From positions 186,001 through 250,000 of the forward strand of contig CBDCPZ010000023.1 of the NCBI GenBank assembly GCA_965220465.1: DNA of 64,000 nt, given 5' to 3'. Shown here piece by piece: positions 54,918 through 63,667 of the stretch. Position numbers and translations under genes: made by a program. This DNA comes from JAHDHW01 sp965220465 (lineage in GTDB: Bacteria; Bacteroidota; Bacteroidia; Chitinophagales; Saprospiraceae). The notes under the pieces are model-generated. The model ran no database searches. It was not told the origin of the DNA and saw only the letters and a list, made by a program, of their open reading frames with translations. Positions within the stretch are counted from its first letter, which is position 1; each line of letters opens with the position of its first letter.

Positions 54918-55568
54918 TTATTCTATCATAGCCACTCTATATTCGGTAGAATTATGTTGGTTGACAATCCAATAATTGTAATCCCTCACCATTCGATCCA
55001 AATTGCGATATTCGAAGCTTTTCATTCCTATACGCTCATGCAGAGCTGCATAATCTTTAAACGCTGTTTTTGCAATTGCAGAAAAACTTTCACGTTCAAC
55101 TTTTTGTATCTCGCCATTTTGATCTTTTAAATAATAAAAGTACCGAAAAGGTTTTTTAGGATCATTTCTGACTTCTATATAATAACAATAAATTGAAATA
55201 GCTCCTTCTATTTCCCGTTCCATGAAGACGGTTGTTGAAGCAAAAATCTTTGGTGGATAATCAACCTTAAATCGATCATAATGAATCCATTTTGTTACAT
55301 CTTGCCCTAGCTCATTTTTCTCAATTTCTTGATAACCGTAGCTGATAAGATCACTTGGATGGTAAACTGATTTTTTACTTTTTCCGTCTTCTATAAAAAC
55401 AACTTTAGTTTCATTGTCAGTTATAGAACCAATTACAATAGTACCTTCTACCTTTTTTTCGTCTTCAAAAATTATATATCCGGGCACTTTATCTCCTTTT
55501 TTTGCAAAAGCGTTAACAGTTAACAATAAGGAAAAAATCGTTAGAATGATTTGGTAAGAAATTTTCAT
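54918..55568 (-). CDS. Secreted protein of unknown function
   Basis: 216 residues with signal peptide (IILTIFSLLLTVNAFA). The mature part has many aromatic, basic and acidic beta-strand-like segments (GYIIFEDEKKVEGTIVIG, KSVYHPSDLISYGYQEIE, AISIYCYYIEVRNDPKKP, YRNLDRMVRDYNYWIV). No recognised family. Stands alone with its own terminator. Confidence 0.55.
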   Translation of the reverse strand: MKISYQIILTIFSLLLTVNAFAKKGDKVPGYIIFEDEKKVEGTIVIGSITDNETKVVFIEDGKSKKSVYHPSDLISYGYQEIEKNELGQDVTKWIHYDRFKVDYPPKIFASTTVFMEREIEGAISIYCYYIEVRNDPKKPFRYFYYLKDQNGEIQKVERESFSAIAKTAFKDYAALHERIGMKSFEYRNLDRMVRDYNYWIVNQHNSTEYRVAMIE

Positions 55569-55608
55569 AGTATGGTAAAAATTGGCGGGGGAGATTATAA
55601 AAAAAAGC

Positions 55609-55678
55609 AGACCTGTCTGGCTTTACTTGCATTATCACATAGTTTTGTTTTTTGTTTTAATACAAACCTGACAGGTCT
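55609..55678. repeat. CCTGACAGG-type inverted repeat
   Basis: AGACCTGTC at 55609-55617 pairs with GACAGGTCT at 55670-55678, loop 52 bases, with AT-rich sequence between. Possibly a dispersed intergenic repeat; other copies are not visible here. Confidence 0.4.
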
Positions 55679-56018
55679 TTAGCTTCTACCGGTTAATTAT
55701 GAGATGACCTCAGTCGCTTATGAAGGCCAAATTAGAAGTGTTTACAGGTTTTTTTAATTTGAAATATTCCCTTTTGTGACATTGATTGTCTTAATGGAAA
55801 TTATATTTCTATAATTTGTGACTGCAGATTATAGCGTTTTACTTTAGATTCAAAACAATGTTTTGTCAGTTTTAGTGACTATTTTGTGCGAGGGCAAATG
55901 ACATTGTTTTTTGAATTTGTATAGAAAAAAAGAAACATTTAAATTTCTATGATGTTATCCCGGCTTATTGTATGAATTCAAATTTTTCGAATACAAACAA
56001 TATTTTGGATTCTATACC

Positions 56019-56026
56019 TATATTTG
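56019..56026 (+). promoter_or_regulatory. -7 box (TATATTTG) of menG-porT
   Basis: Perfect TAnnTTTG element 36 bases before the TTG start at 56063. Confidence 0.5.
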
Positions 56027-56062
56027 CATCAAGTTTATAACTAAACAAAAATCAAACCTATT

Positions 56063-56794
56063 TTGCAAAATGTTGTAAAACCATATAAAAAAGATGCTGA
56101 CGATAAAAAAAGTCAAGTATCAAGAATGTTTAATAAGATTGCACCTTATTATGACTTTTTAAACCATTTTTTATCATTAGGCATAGATACGCTGTGGCGT
56201 AAAAAAACGATTGCTCAACTTAAGGGTTCGAAGCCTAAACTCATTTTGGACGTAGCTACCGGTACCGCAGATTTGGCTATCGAAGCTAATAAGCAGTTAC
56301 AACCTGATAAAGTGATCGGCGTAGATATTTCAGTTGAAATGCTGGAAATTGGTAAGAAAAAAATTAGTAAGAAAGGATTAGACAATATAATAGAATTGCA
56401 AGAAGGCGATTCTGAAAATCTAACTTTTGAAAACAATACCTTCGATGCGATTACCGTTGCATTTGGAGTAAGAAATTTTGAAAATCTAGAAAAAGGATTG
56501 GCGGAAATGTTTAGGGTTTTAAAACCGGATGGAACGTTAGTTGTTCTTGAGTTTTCACAGCCGAAAATATTTCCTTTCAAACAATTATTTAATTTGTATT
56601 TCAAATATCTTCTCCCATTTATTGGAAAGTTTACTTCAAAAGACCCGAAAGCATACAAATATTTGTATGATTCGGTTCAGGCTTTTCCTGATGGGCACAA
56701 TTTTATATCTATTTTAGAAAATTCAGGTTTTAAATCAATCCAATGCATATCATTAAGTTTAGGAATCTGTTCAATTTATACAGGAAAGAAATAA
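56063..56794 (+). CDS. menG: Demethylmenaquinone/ubiquinone methyltransferase (MenG/UbiE)
   Basis: 243 residues from a TTG; an ATG at 56090 is out of frame. Family start MFNKIAPYYDFLNHFLSLG, SAM-binding LDVATGTADLAIEA, VGVDISVEMLEIGKKK, AFGVRNFENLEKGLAEMFRV and FSQPKIFPFKQLFNLYFKY. It methylates demethylmenaquinone to menaquinone, the quinone used in respiration of this phylum. Its last 52 bases overlap the start of porT in another frame. Confidence 0.93.
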   Translation: MQNVVKPYKKDADDKKSQVSRMFNKIAPYYDFLNHFLSLGIDTLWRKKTIAQLKGSKPKLILDVATGTADLAIEANKQLQPDKVIGVDISVEMLEIGKKKISKKGLDNIIELQEGDSENLTFENNTFDAITVAFGVRNFENLEKGLAEMFRVLKPDGTLVVLEFSQPKIFPFKQLFNLYFKYLLPFIGKFTSKDPKAYKYLYDSVQAFPDGHNFISILENSGFKSIQCISLSLGICSIYTGKK

Positions 56795-57486
56795 GCATTA
56801 TCGCATTTGTATTCATTTCTTTTAATCAAAGTGCTGATGCACAAACGTCTAGAGGAAATTATAACTTTTTGGACTTCCAACAGAAACCCTATTATTTTGG
56901 GATTACTTTAGGGTACAACACCTCTAATTTCAAAATTTACTATTCAAAAGATTTCATTTTAAATGATAGTATAAGTTCAGCTCAATCAGTCAGAGGACCC
57001 GGATTTAATTTAGGGATTGTCAGTAATCTTAAAGTTGGACAATATTTTGATTTCAGATTCCTTCCTACTTTATCCTTTGCCGAAAGAAATATTGCCTACG
57101 CAACTCCAGATGATCACCGGCCGCCCTATTCTCGAAGAGTAGAATCTGTTTTTGTCGAATTGCCTTTCCAAATAAGATACAAATCGGCACCTTACAATGA
57201 CATGCGTTTATTCATTATTGCTGGTATCAAATATAGTTTTGATGTTGCCAGCGACTCACGGACCCGGCAAGCGGATGGTTTAGTGAAGATTGCTCCAACG
57301 GATTTTGCTTTTGAATATGGAGCTGGAATTCAATTCTTTTTCCCTTACTTTATATTTTCTCCTGAGTTTAAAATCTCCCATGGATTGAGTAATATCTTGA
57401 TTTTTAATAAAGAATTAGAAGAATCAAATGTTATTGAAAAAATAAAATCAAGGGCTTTTACTATTTCCCTCCATTTTGAAGGATAG
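56743..57486 (+). CDS. porT: Type IX secretion system outer-membrane protein PorT
   Basis: 247 residues with an N-terminal signal (EISIIAFVFISFNQSADAQ). Beta-barrel strands run to the end (FGITLGYNTSNFKIYYS, VGQYFDFRFLPTLSFAE, FVELPFQIRYKSAPYNDMR) and the C-terminus is FTISLHFEG. This is the true PorT family, recognised by sequence and by its place after ubiE/menG, an arrangement known in many Bacteroidota. PorT is required for T9SS secretion. Its first 52 bases overlap menG, so both are translated from one transcript. The ATG at 56743 is the first that gives a full signal peptide. Confidence 0.88.
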   Translation: MHIIKFRNLFNLYRKEISIIAFVFISFNQSADAQTSRGNYNFLDFQQKPYYFGITLGYNTSNFKIYYSKDFILNDSISSAQSVRGPGFNLGIVSNLKVGQYFDFRFLPTLSFAERNIAYATPDDHRPPYSRRVESVFVELPFQIRYKSAPYNDMRLFIIAGIKYSFDVASDSRTRQADGLVKIAPTDFAFEYGAGIQFFFPYFIFSPEFKISHGLSNILIFNKELEESNVIEKIKSRAFTISLHFEG

Positions 57487-57493
57487 TCTCGAC

Positions 57494-58078
57494 TCATATT
57501 TCGCCATTTTGACTTTTTATATGATCAATTAATTCTGGAAAGAAGACATTAAATTCGTTTTCAAACAAGTCATAATCTTGCTCAAGATGTTCAAAGGCTT
57601 TTATAAAATTTGAAGGAAAAGAAGCACGATTATCCATTCGTTGCAAGGTGTAAAGCAATCCTTCCTTTGTTTTGTAAGATTGTAGCCAATTGCCTTTTAT
57701 CATTCCAGGTACATTCCTTTGTAATTTTAGAGGTATTTCATTCATTCTTTTATTCAAAATAGAATATATATTTAATGCAAACGACTCAAGGCTTTGAGCA
57801 GAATAGTGTTCCCAATTATTAGCTAAAATGTAATCATATAAAATATCAATGACGACCGGAGAATACTTGCGATGATGAGGTTGCAACCGTAGTGTACCGC
57901 TTCTTACCGAAGGGTGGTTATCAGTAAAAAAATCAATTTGGCGATGTAAGAAAATACCTTTTTGTACTTCGAGCGGGTATTTTTTTACTTCACTATTTCG
58001 AATGAAATCGGCAATAAAGTTTCCAACAACGTGGTCTTCATTTTCAAATGAAAGAAAGAGGTGAGCAAGAAAGTTCAT
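57494..58078 (-). CDS. acpH: Acyl carrier protein phosphodiesterase (AcpH)
   Basis: 194 residues. Begins MNFLAHLFLSFENEDHVVGN and has the metal-ligand-rich HRQIDFFTDNHPSV and LQPHHRKYSPVVIDILYDYI, the signatures of AcpH, an HD-type phosphodiesterase that removes the phosphopantetheine arm from acyl carrier protein. Convergent with porT (7 bases apart); its start is very close to the ychF promoter on the opposite strand. Confidence 0.9.
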   Translation of the reverse strand: MNFLAHLFLSFENEDHVVGNFIADFIRNSEVKKYPLEVQKGIFLHRQIDFFTDNHPSVRSGTLRLQPHHRKYSPVVIDILYDYILANNWEHYSAQSLESFALNIYSILNKRMNEIPLKLQRNVPGMIKGNWLQSYKTKEGLLYTLQRMDNRASFPSNFIKAFEHLEQDYDLFENEFNVFFPELIDHIKSQNGEI

Positions 58079-58081
58079 ATG

Positions 58082-58112
58082 TTGAAATCAATCTTTAAAA
58101 AGTATATATTTG
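58082..58112 (+). promoter_or_regulatory. Promoter of ychF (TTG, 20-base spacer, TATATTTG)
   Basis: -33 TTG at 58082-58084 and -7 TATATTTG at 58105-58112, 85 bases ahead of the ATG; the best full promoter in the window. It begins 4 bases outside the acpH start codon on the other strand. Confidence 0.65.
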
Positions 58113-58197
58113 CAGCCGAATTCGAAAAACAACTAATTTTCAAACGCAATTCGTTTAGAAAAGTTTTTAAAAACTTAACCACTAAAAAATATTAATA

Positions 58198-59295
58198 ATG
58201 GCCTTGAAATGTGGAATTGTTGGTTTGCCAAATGTAGGAAAGTCAACACTTTTTAATGCGCTTACCTCTGCAAAAGCACTCGCAGCAAATTATCCATTTG
58301 CTACAAAAGATCCAAATGTTGGGATGATTACTGTTCCGGATGAGCGCTTAGATAAATTGAGCGAGTTGGTAACTCCACAACGAGTACAACCCACCACCAT
58401 CGAAATATTGGACATTGCCGGCCTTATTAAAGGTGCAAGCCAAGGAGAAGGTTTAGGTAATCAATTTCTTGCAAATATCAGAGAAGTTGATGCGATTATT
58501 CATGTTGTCCGATGCTTTGTAGATGATAATGTGGTGCATGTAGACGGAAGCGTCGATCCTATACGGGATAAGGAAATTGTGGATACTGAGTTGCTATTAA
58601 AAGATCTTGAGACTGTTGAAAAAAGGCTCGAAAAATTGCGAAAAGCTGCCAAAACGGGCCAAAAAGAAGAAGTGAAAATAGCAGAGATTGGTGAAAAAAT
58701 AAAAAAACATTTGGAATCAGGAAATTCAGCACGAACCCTTGATTTGGAAACTGATGAAATTTGGCTTTTAAAAGATATGATGTTGCTTACCGCAAAACCG
58801 ATTTTGTACGTTTGCAATGTAGACGAAGGCTCGGTGCAGGATGGAAATGAATTTACAAGGCTTTTTGCAGAGAACGTTGCAGGTGAAGGCGCTGAGATAA
58901 TTTTAATTAGCGCAGGAATTGAAGCTGATATTGCCGAATTGGACAGCAAAGAAGAACGAATGGAGTTTTTAAATGAAATGGGCTTGTCAGAACCAGGTGT
59001 TAATAAATTAATAACGGCTTGTTACAAATTGCTAAACCTGATTACTTATTTTACAGCCGGTGAAAAAGAAGTCCGGGCATGGACCATAAAAACGGGAACT
59101 AAAGCACCACAGGCTGCTGGAGTAATTCATACAGATTTTGAAAAAGGATTTATTCGGGCAGAGGTAATCAAATACAAGGATTTTGTAGCATTAGGCTCTG
59201 AGCATGCGGTTAAAGAAGCTGGAAAAATGGGTGTAGAGGGAAAGGAATATCTTGTCGGTGATGGAGATGTAATGCACTTCCGCTTTAATGTCTAA
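58198..59295 (+). CDS. ychF: Obg-like ATPase YchF
   Basis: 365 residues. P-loop GLPNVGKSTLFNAL at the start, NYPFATKDPNVGMI (switch-like region), ILDIAGLIKGASQGEGLGN (G3) and VCNVDEG (modified G4, giving ATP rather than GTP preference in this family). A coiled region near 130-170 and a C-terminal TGS domain (VRAWTIKTGTKAPQAAGVIH, ending HFRFNV) complete it. YchF binds ribosomes and responds to oxidative stress. Terminator follows directly. Confidence 0.96.
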   Translation: MALKCGIVGLPNVGKSTLFNALTSAKALAANYPFATKDPNVGMITVPDERLDKLSELVTPQRVQPTTIEILDIAGLIKGASQGEGLGNQFLANIREVDAIIHVVRCFVDDNVVHVDGSVDPIRDKEIVDTELLLKDLETVEKRLEKLRKAAKTGQKEEVKIAEIGEKIKKHLESGNSARTLDLETDEIWLLKDMMLLTAKPILYVCNVDEGSVQDGNEFTRLFAENVAGEGAEIILISAGIEADIAELDSKEERMEFLNEMGLSEPGVNKLITACYKLLNLITYFTAGEKEVRAWTIKTGTKAPQAAGVIHTDFEKGFIRAEVIKYKDFVALGSEHAVKEAGKMGVEGKEYLVGDGDVMHFRFNV

Positions 59296-59312
59296 ATAAA
59301 TTAACTCCGAAT

Positions 59313-59349
59313 AAAAAAGCCATTTTCAATCAAAGAAAATGGCTTTTTT
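59313..59349. terminator. Bidirectional terminator between ychF and the AP2-domain gene
   Basis: AAAAAAGCCATTTTC / GAAAATGGCTTTTTT, 15 perfect base pairs, 7-base loop, T-runs on both strands. Confidence 0.85.
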
Positions 59350-59359
59350 GTTACAATAA

Positions 59360-59911
59360 TTAATTCTCTCCGTTAACTCCTTTTTTGATGACGTTTATTT
59401 TTCCGTCATCTCCATAGAGTTCCTTTGATTTTTTATTGTAAGCCAATGCGGCTTCTTCAGCAGTAGCAAACATCCCGATGTGAACCGATTTTCTGTCAAT
59501 CGAAATTACAGCACGGTATCTATTATTTTCTTTATAAACACCGGTGTAGCCAACTTTACTACTTGTTTTTCGTTGGCGACTAGCAACCGAACGAGATCGC
59601 CAAGCCAGATTTTCAAGGCGGCAATCCAATTTGTTTCCATTTTTAGCTCCTACGAGATTTTTGGTTTTAGATCTCTGTTTGGCGAGGAACTTTTCTGCGA
59701 TCAATTTATGGAGGTAAATAGTTTCTGTTTTATAACCACCTTCGGCTTTTTGCCAGGTTTTTTGAAAAACAGCACATCCGCTGGAATGCTTTCTCAAATT
59801 GTTAATGAAATCAACCTTTTTTAGATAGGGGTCTGATGAAAGATATTCATAGACATTGTCGTCTATCAATACGTTGTCATCAGCATTTTTAAGTTTTACT
59901 TTGTATAACAC
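59360..59911 (-). CDS. HNH-derived protein with C-terminal AP2 DNA-binding domain
   Basis: 183 residues from a GTG. Residues ~50-115 resemble the HNH region of homing-type endonucleases (KLIAEKFLAK, then NGNKLDCRLENLAWRSRS), but where family members carry a His before the Asn-Gly-Asn the sequence reads VGAKNGNK, so the nuclease site appears lost. Residues ~118-170 are an AP2 domain (GYTGVYKENNRYRAVIS, IDRKSVHIGMFATAEEAALA, YNKKSKELYGDDG). AP2 in bacteria is mostly linked to mobile HNH proteins; here the gene looks domesticated, possibly as a DNA-binding regulator. Function is inference. Confidence 0.7.
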   Translation of the reverse strand: MLYKVKLKNADDNVLIDDNVYEYLSSDPYLKKVDFINNLRKHSSGCAVFQKTWQKAEGGYKTETIYLHKLIAEKFLAKQRSKTKNLVGAKNGNKLDCRLENLAWRSRSVASRQRKTSSKVGYTGVYKENNRYRAVISIDRKSVHIGMFATAEEAALAYNKKSKELYGDDGKINVIKKGVNGEN

Positions 59912-60115
59912 GCTCTCTCAAATTTTAAAAGTGAAAAAAAACCTTTGAATGCTCAAGAAAAACTTTTGGGGTTTCTCTTGTTTGTAAAGATATAAAAAAA
60001 ATCGTTTTGTCGGCTTAATCCATAATTGAATTCCTTTTTCCAATAGAGTCTGAAAGTTATTCTTTATTGCTTAAATTAGCATTTCAAACAATTTATTCAA
60101 TAAATAATCTGAAGA

Positions 60116-63100
60116 ATGTATAAAAAATTATTTACGATAATCGCACTTATTGTTTTCTTTCTACCCGTCAAAAATAATGCAGACCCGGGAGACACGATCG
60201 TTGTGCCGGCATTCACTTTCGGCTCTCCTCAAGATGCAGTGATTTCCTTTCCGGATGATGGCACTTCTTACGAAAAGATATTAATGTATTACACTTTGAA
60301 ATGTGTGCCGGGTGGTGCAGGTGGCTTGGCATATCCTTGTGGAGAATGGGATTATCTGACCTATACTTTTTTGTATAATCCGACAGGTAATTTTGATTCT
60401 ACCCAATTTGAACATCCAAATTTTTTGGTGAATAACAATTCATTGGAAAGTTTCGATTACACCAGCAATCCAAGTTGGAATATTTTCCAAATTGAACAGC
60501 AAAACATGGTTTATGATAATATTATTGCTGAAAATATTGTGGAAGTTGGAATTGAAAACAATGTCGATAATATGACTTTTGGCAGTAGTCAAAAAACAAC
60601 AAGAAACCAATACGTTTGGCGTGCAGATGAATTGTTATCGAATGGCTTGTTAGCAGGCGCTATCACTGGTTTGCGTTTTAATGTCGAAACTGCCGGCTCG
60701 GATTTGAGCAACTTAGAGATTAAAATGAAACATGTTTTAGTTGATGATTTGAATCAAAATTCGTTTGATGAGCAAAATTTAGAAACAGTTTATCAACAAA
60801 ATACCTCCTTTACTTCCGCTTCCTGGAATAGTTTAAACTTCATAACTCCTTTTTCTTGGGACGGAATTTCAAATATTTTAGTTGAAATAGCTTATTCAAA
60901 TCAATCTACAGGATTAGATAATACTGTTAAATCAAGCATGACTGCATACACTTCCGGAATTCAAAGTGCTGGAAATGATAAATATCTTTCCTTTAATGGG
61001 CCAGATATTGTGAAATTTGATAACGCTTCCGATATTTTTAGCTCAGTAGACGAACAAATTACGGTTTCATTTTGGGTCAACGGAGATGCTGATTTTCAAC
61101 CACAAAACGATCATGTTTTTGAAGCTGCTGATGCTCAAAATCGACGAGTTGTGAGCACACATCTTCCATGGAGCAATAGCAGGGTTTATTGGGATGCTGG
61201 AAATAGTGGTTCAGGGTCTTATGACAGAATTGATAAGCTTGCGACCGACAGTTCCTTTGAAGGGCAATGGAACCATTGGGCTTTTACAAAAAATGCCAAT
61301 ACCGGCGATATGAAGATTTATCTTAATGGCGCTTTGTGGCATTCCGGAACAGGTAGCACCAGGTCAATGGCCGGGATCGAAAGTTTTGTTATAGGTGGCA
61401 ATAAAAACTTTGCAAGTAATTACGATGGGTTAATCGATGAATTCAGGATTTGGAATGTCGCTCTTGACGAATCTACCATTGCTCAATGGATGGCGAAAGA
61501 TTTAGATGCAGGTCATCCAAATTATAGTAACCTCATCCTTTATCTACCTTTTAATGAAGAAGGTGGTTTCAATGCGCTCGACCTATCGCCAACAGCTGCT
61601 GTAGGAAATTTTATTGGAATACCACAACGTTCTGCATTTAAAGGTAGTGAAGTTTTTAAAAATGTGAACACTACAAGTTTAAGGCCCAACGTACAATTCG
61701 TACAAGGGCAATATGATTCGCATATTGAAACAACCATTATTTTGGATTCAATCATGAGAGAGGCGGTAAGTTTGCAACTATTTGAAGATTTCGATAATCC
61801 TGCCGTTCAAACTGATTTGCAGTATGTTTGGGAAGCCGGATATTCTTATTTGTTTGATGTAAACGGAAATGCAATCGACTCCACTTCAAATGTATCGGAA
61901 GCCACTATAAATCAAATTATTACAGCTTATTACGGCGAACCTTTTGAAGTAGTAGATCGCTTTGAATTAGGAAGATATATTACCCCTTACGGAATTAATC
62001 TGGACCTGGGAGAAGATGGATTTACGTGGGTTTTTGACGTTTCAGATTATGCTACAGTTTTAAAAGGTGACAAAAGGTTAACTGCCGGAAACTGGCAGGA
62101 ATTACTAGATTTGAAGTTTGTTTTTTTTGAAGGAACGCCACCGAGAGATATTATTGATATTCAAAACGTTTATGGTGGCGGTGGTTACAATTATAACACA
62201 AGCGACTTGATTAATGGCAATTTAGAAGAAAAATCATTCGATTTACCTTCTGGAACAGAAATGTCGAAATTGAAGATTAGAACCACAGGACATGGTTTTG
62301 GAGGAACGTTAAATTGCGCGGAATTTTGCCCTCGCAACAATAATATTTATATTAATGGAACACTAAGTTATGTTCAGGAATTATGGAGAAATGACTGTGG
62401 TTCGAATCCGCTTTACCCACAAGGTGGAACTTGGATTTATGACCGGGCCAATTGGTGTCCAGGAGCTGAAGTAACGACTGATGAGTATGAATTAACTCCG
62501 TTTCTGACCTCTGGTCAACCGTTGACATTGCAGTATCAATTTCAAGATGGATACACCTGGAATGGCGGAGGTTCTACCCCGTACTATCGAATTGAAACCC
62601 AGCTGGTTACTTATGGTGCACCCAATTTTACAAATGATGCAAGTATTGAAGAAATCATTGCTCCGAATTTGGAGAAATTTTATTTGCGCAAAAACCCAAT
62701 TTGCGGTAGCCCAATCATTCGTATTAAAAACACCGGCGAAGCAAATTTAACTTCTTTGAAAATAAAATACGGAATCGAAGATGGTGCTTCAAATACGTAT
62801 ACCTGGACAGGCAATTTAGCCTTTTTTGAAGAAACACAAGTGACCTTACCTCCATTTAATAACAATGGTGAATGGAACACGAGTACCCAAATATTTTTCG
62901 CTGAAATTATTGATAATAATGATAATTATGAATTCAATAATTATTTGGAAAGCGAGTTTGAATTGACCCCGGATTTCTATTCTTATGATTATTATGTTTT
63001 CAATCTGCTAACCAATAATGCGGGAGGCGAAACCAGCAACACACTTAAGGACGAAGACGGTAATATTGTTACTAGCGGCGCTGGATATTTCAACAATACA

Positions 63101-63601
63101 TTGTATTCTGATACCTTCTTTCTAGAAAACGGATGTTATTCGTTTCAAATTAAAGATAGTGATGGAGATGGATTATCTTTTTGGGCAAATAATGACGGAT
63201 CAGGTAGTGCTGTTTTGAAAGGCATCAGAACAAACCCAATAACGTTTTCTGAATTGATTTATAGTTTTCCGGTAGATTTTGGAAATGAAATCACTTTTAA
63301 TTTTACGATCGGTGGAATAAACACAGATACAGAGGAACCGGAGACGTTTCAACCAATCATTGAAATGTTCCCTAATCCTTCTTCTGGTTTAGTAAACCTC
63401 AAAGTACAACTAGCCTATTCTCAGGACATTAGGATCAATGTTTTTGATATAGTTGGACATCACGTTTTTCAAAAAGAACTTGAAAAAGTTTCACTTGAAT
63501 TTGTGCCTTTGGAATTGAGCCATTTGAGCCCCGGAATTTACAATTGCAGTATCGAAACTGACCAAGGAGTAATTACGAAAAAAATGATCATTTCAAAATA
63601 A
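60116..63601 (+). CDS. Secreted PNGase F-like protein with LamG insertion and type A T9SS sorting domain
   Basis: 1161 residues with signal peptide (LFTIIALIVFFLPVKNNA). The PNGase F fold is recognised in two separated parts. An N-terminal part (~25-150) has YTLKCVPGGAGG and CGEWDYLTYTF. A later part (~520-835) has GRYITPYGINLDLGE, GNWQELLDLKFVFFEGTPPRD, TTGHGFGGTLNCAEFCPR (GHG near 724) and DCGSNPLYPQGGTWIYDRAN, then NWCPGAEVTTDEY. Between them, residues ~287-490 form a LamG/concanavalin-like domain (KYLSFNGPDIVKFDN, WNHWAFTKNANTGDMKIYLN). A CARDB-like domain (~840-960) and a type A sorting domain (~1080-1161: IEMFPNPSSGLVNLKVQ) finish it. PNGase F removes N-glycans from glycoproteins; activity here is inferred. 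Confidence 0.8.
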   Translation: MYKKLFTIIALIVFFLPVKNNADPGDTIVVPAFTFGSPQDAVISFPDDGTSYEKILMYYTLKCVPGGAGGLAYPCGEWDYLTYTFLYNPTGNFDSTQFEHPNFLVNNNSLESFDYTSNPSWNIFQIEQQNMVYDNIIAENIVEVGIENNVDNMTFGSSQKTTRNQYVWRADELLSNGLLAGAITGLRFNVETAGSDLSNLEIKMKHVLVDDLNQNSFDEQNLETVYQQNTSFTSASWNSLNFITPFSWDGISNILVEIAYSNQSTGLDNTVKSSMTAYTSGIQSAGNDKYLSFNGPDIVKFDNASDIFSSVDEQITVSFWVNGDADFQPQNDHVFEAADAQNRRVVSTHLPWSNSRVYWDAGNSGSGSYDRIDKLATDSSFEGQWNHWAFTKNANTGDMKIYLNGALWHSGTGSTRSMAGIESFVIGGNKNFASNYDGLIDEFRIWNVALDESTIAQWMAKDLDAGHPNYSNLILYLPFNEEGGFNALDLSPTAAVGNFIGIPQRSAFKGSEVFKNVNTTSLRPNVQFVQGQYDSHIETTIILDSIMREAVSLQLFEDFDNPAVQTDLQYVWEAGYSYLFDVNGNAIDSTSNVSEATINQIITAYYGEPFEVVDRFELGRYITPYGINLDLGEDGFTWVFDVSDYATVLKGDKRLTAGNWQELLDLKFVFFEGTPPRDIIDIQNVYGGGGYNYNTSDLINGNLEEKSFDLPSGTEMSKLKIRTTGHGFGGTLNCAEFCPRNNNIYINGTLSYVQELWRNDCGSNPLYPQGGTWIYDRANWCPGAEVTTDEYELTPFLTSGQPLTLQYQFQDGYTWNGGGSTPYYRIETQLVTYGAPNFTNDASIEEIIAPNLEKFYLRKNPICGSPIIRIKNTGEANLTSLKIKYGIEDGASNTYTWTGNLAFFEETQVTLPPFNNNGEWNTSTQIFFAEIIDNNDNYEFNNYLESEFELTPDFYSYDYYVFNLLTNNAGGETSNTLKDEDGNIVTSGAGYFNNTLYSDTFFLENGCYSFQIKDSDGDGLSFWANNDGSGSAVLKGIRTNPITFSELIYSFPVDFGNEITFNFTIGGINTDTEEPETFQPIIEMFPNPSSGLVNLKVQLAYSQDIRINVFDIVGHHVFQKELEKVSLEFVPLELSHLSPGIYNCSIETDQGVITKKMIISK

Positions 63602-63623
63602 TAATTAAGCAATGTTCTAATGT

Positions 63624-63661
63624 AAATTGTGGGTCAGAGTTATCTTTGATCCACAATTTTT
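63624..63661 (+). terminator. Terminator after the PNGase F-like gene
   Basis: AAATTGTGGGTCA / TGATCCACAATTT with 10-base loop (one G-T pair), then TTTT, 23 bases after the stop. Confidence 0.75.
63641..63648 (+). promoter_or_regulatory. Candidate -7 box (TATCTTTG) of ribD
   Basis: TAnnTTTG match 19 bases ahead of the ATG at 63668, lying in the loop of the preceding terminator; weak without a -33 box at normal distance. Confidence 0.35.
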
Positions 63662-63667
63662 ATTTCA

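Larger units (their letters stand above)
55569..56062. other. Intergenic stretch with a REP-like palindrome and the menG promoter
   Basis: 494 bases with no supported gene. It holds an AGACCTGTC / GACAGGTCT inverted repeat (55609-55617 and 55670-55678), a motif I recall as frequent between genes in Bacteroidota, and a -7 box near 56019. Confidence 0.5.
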
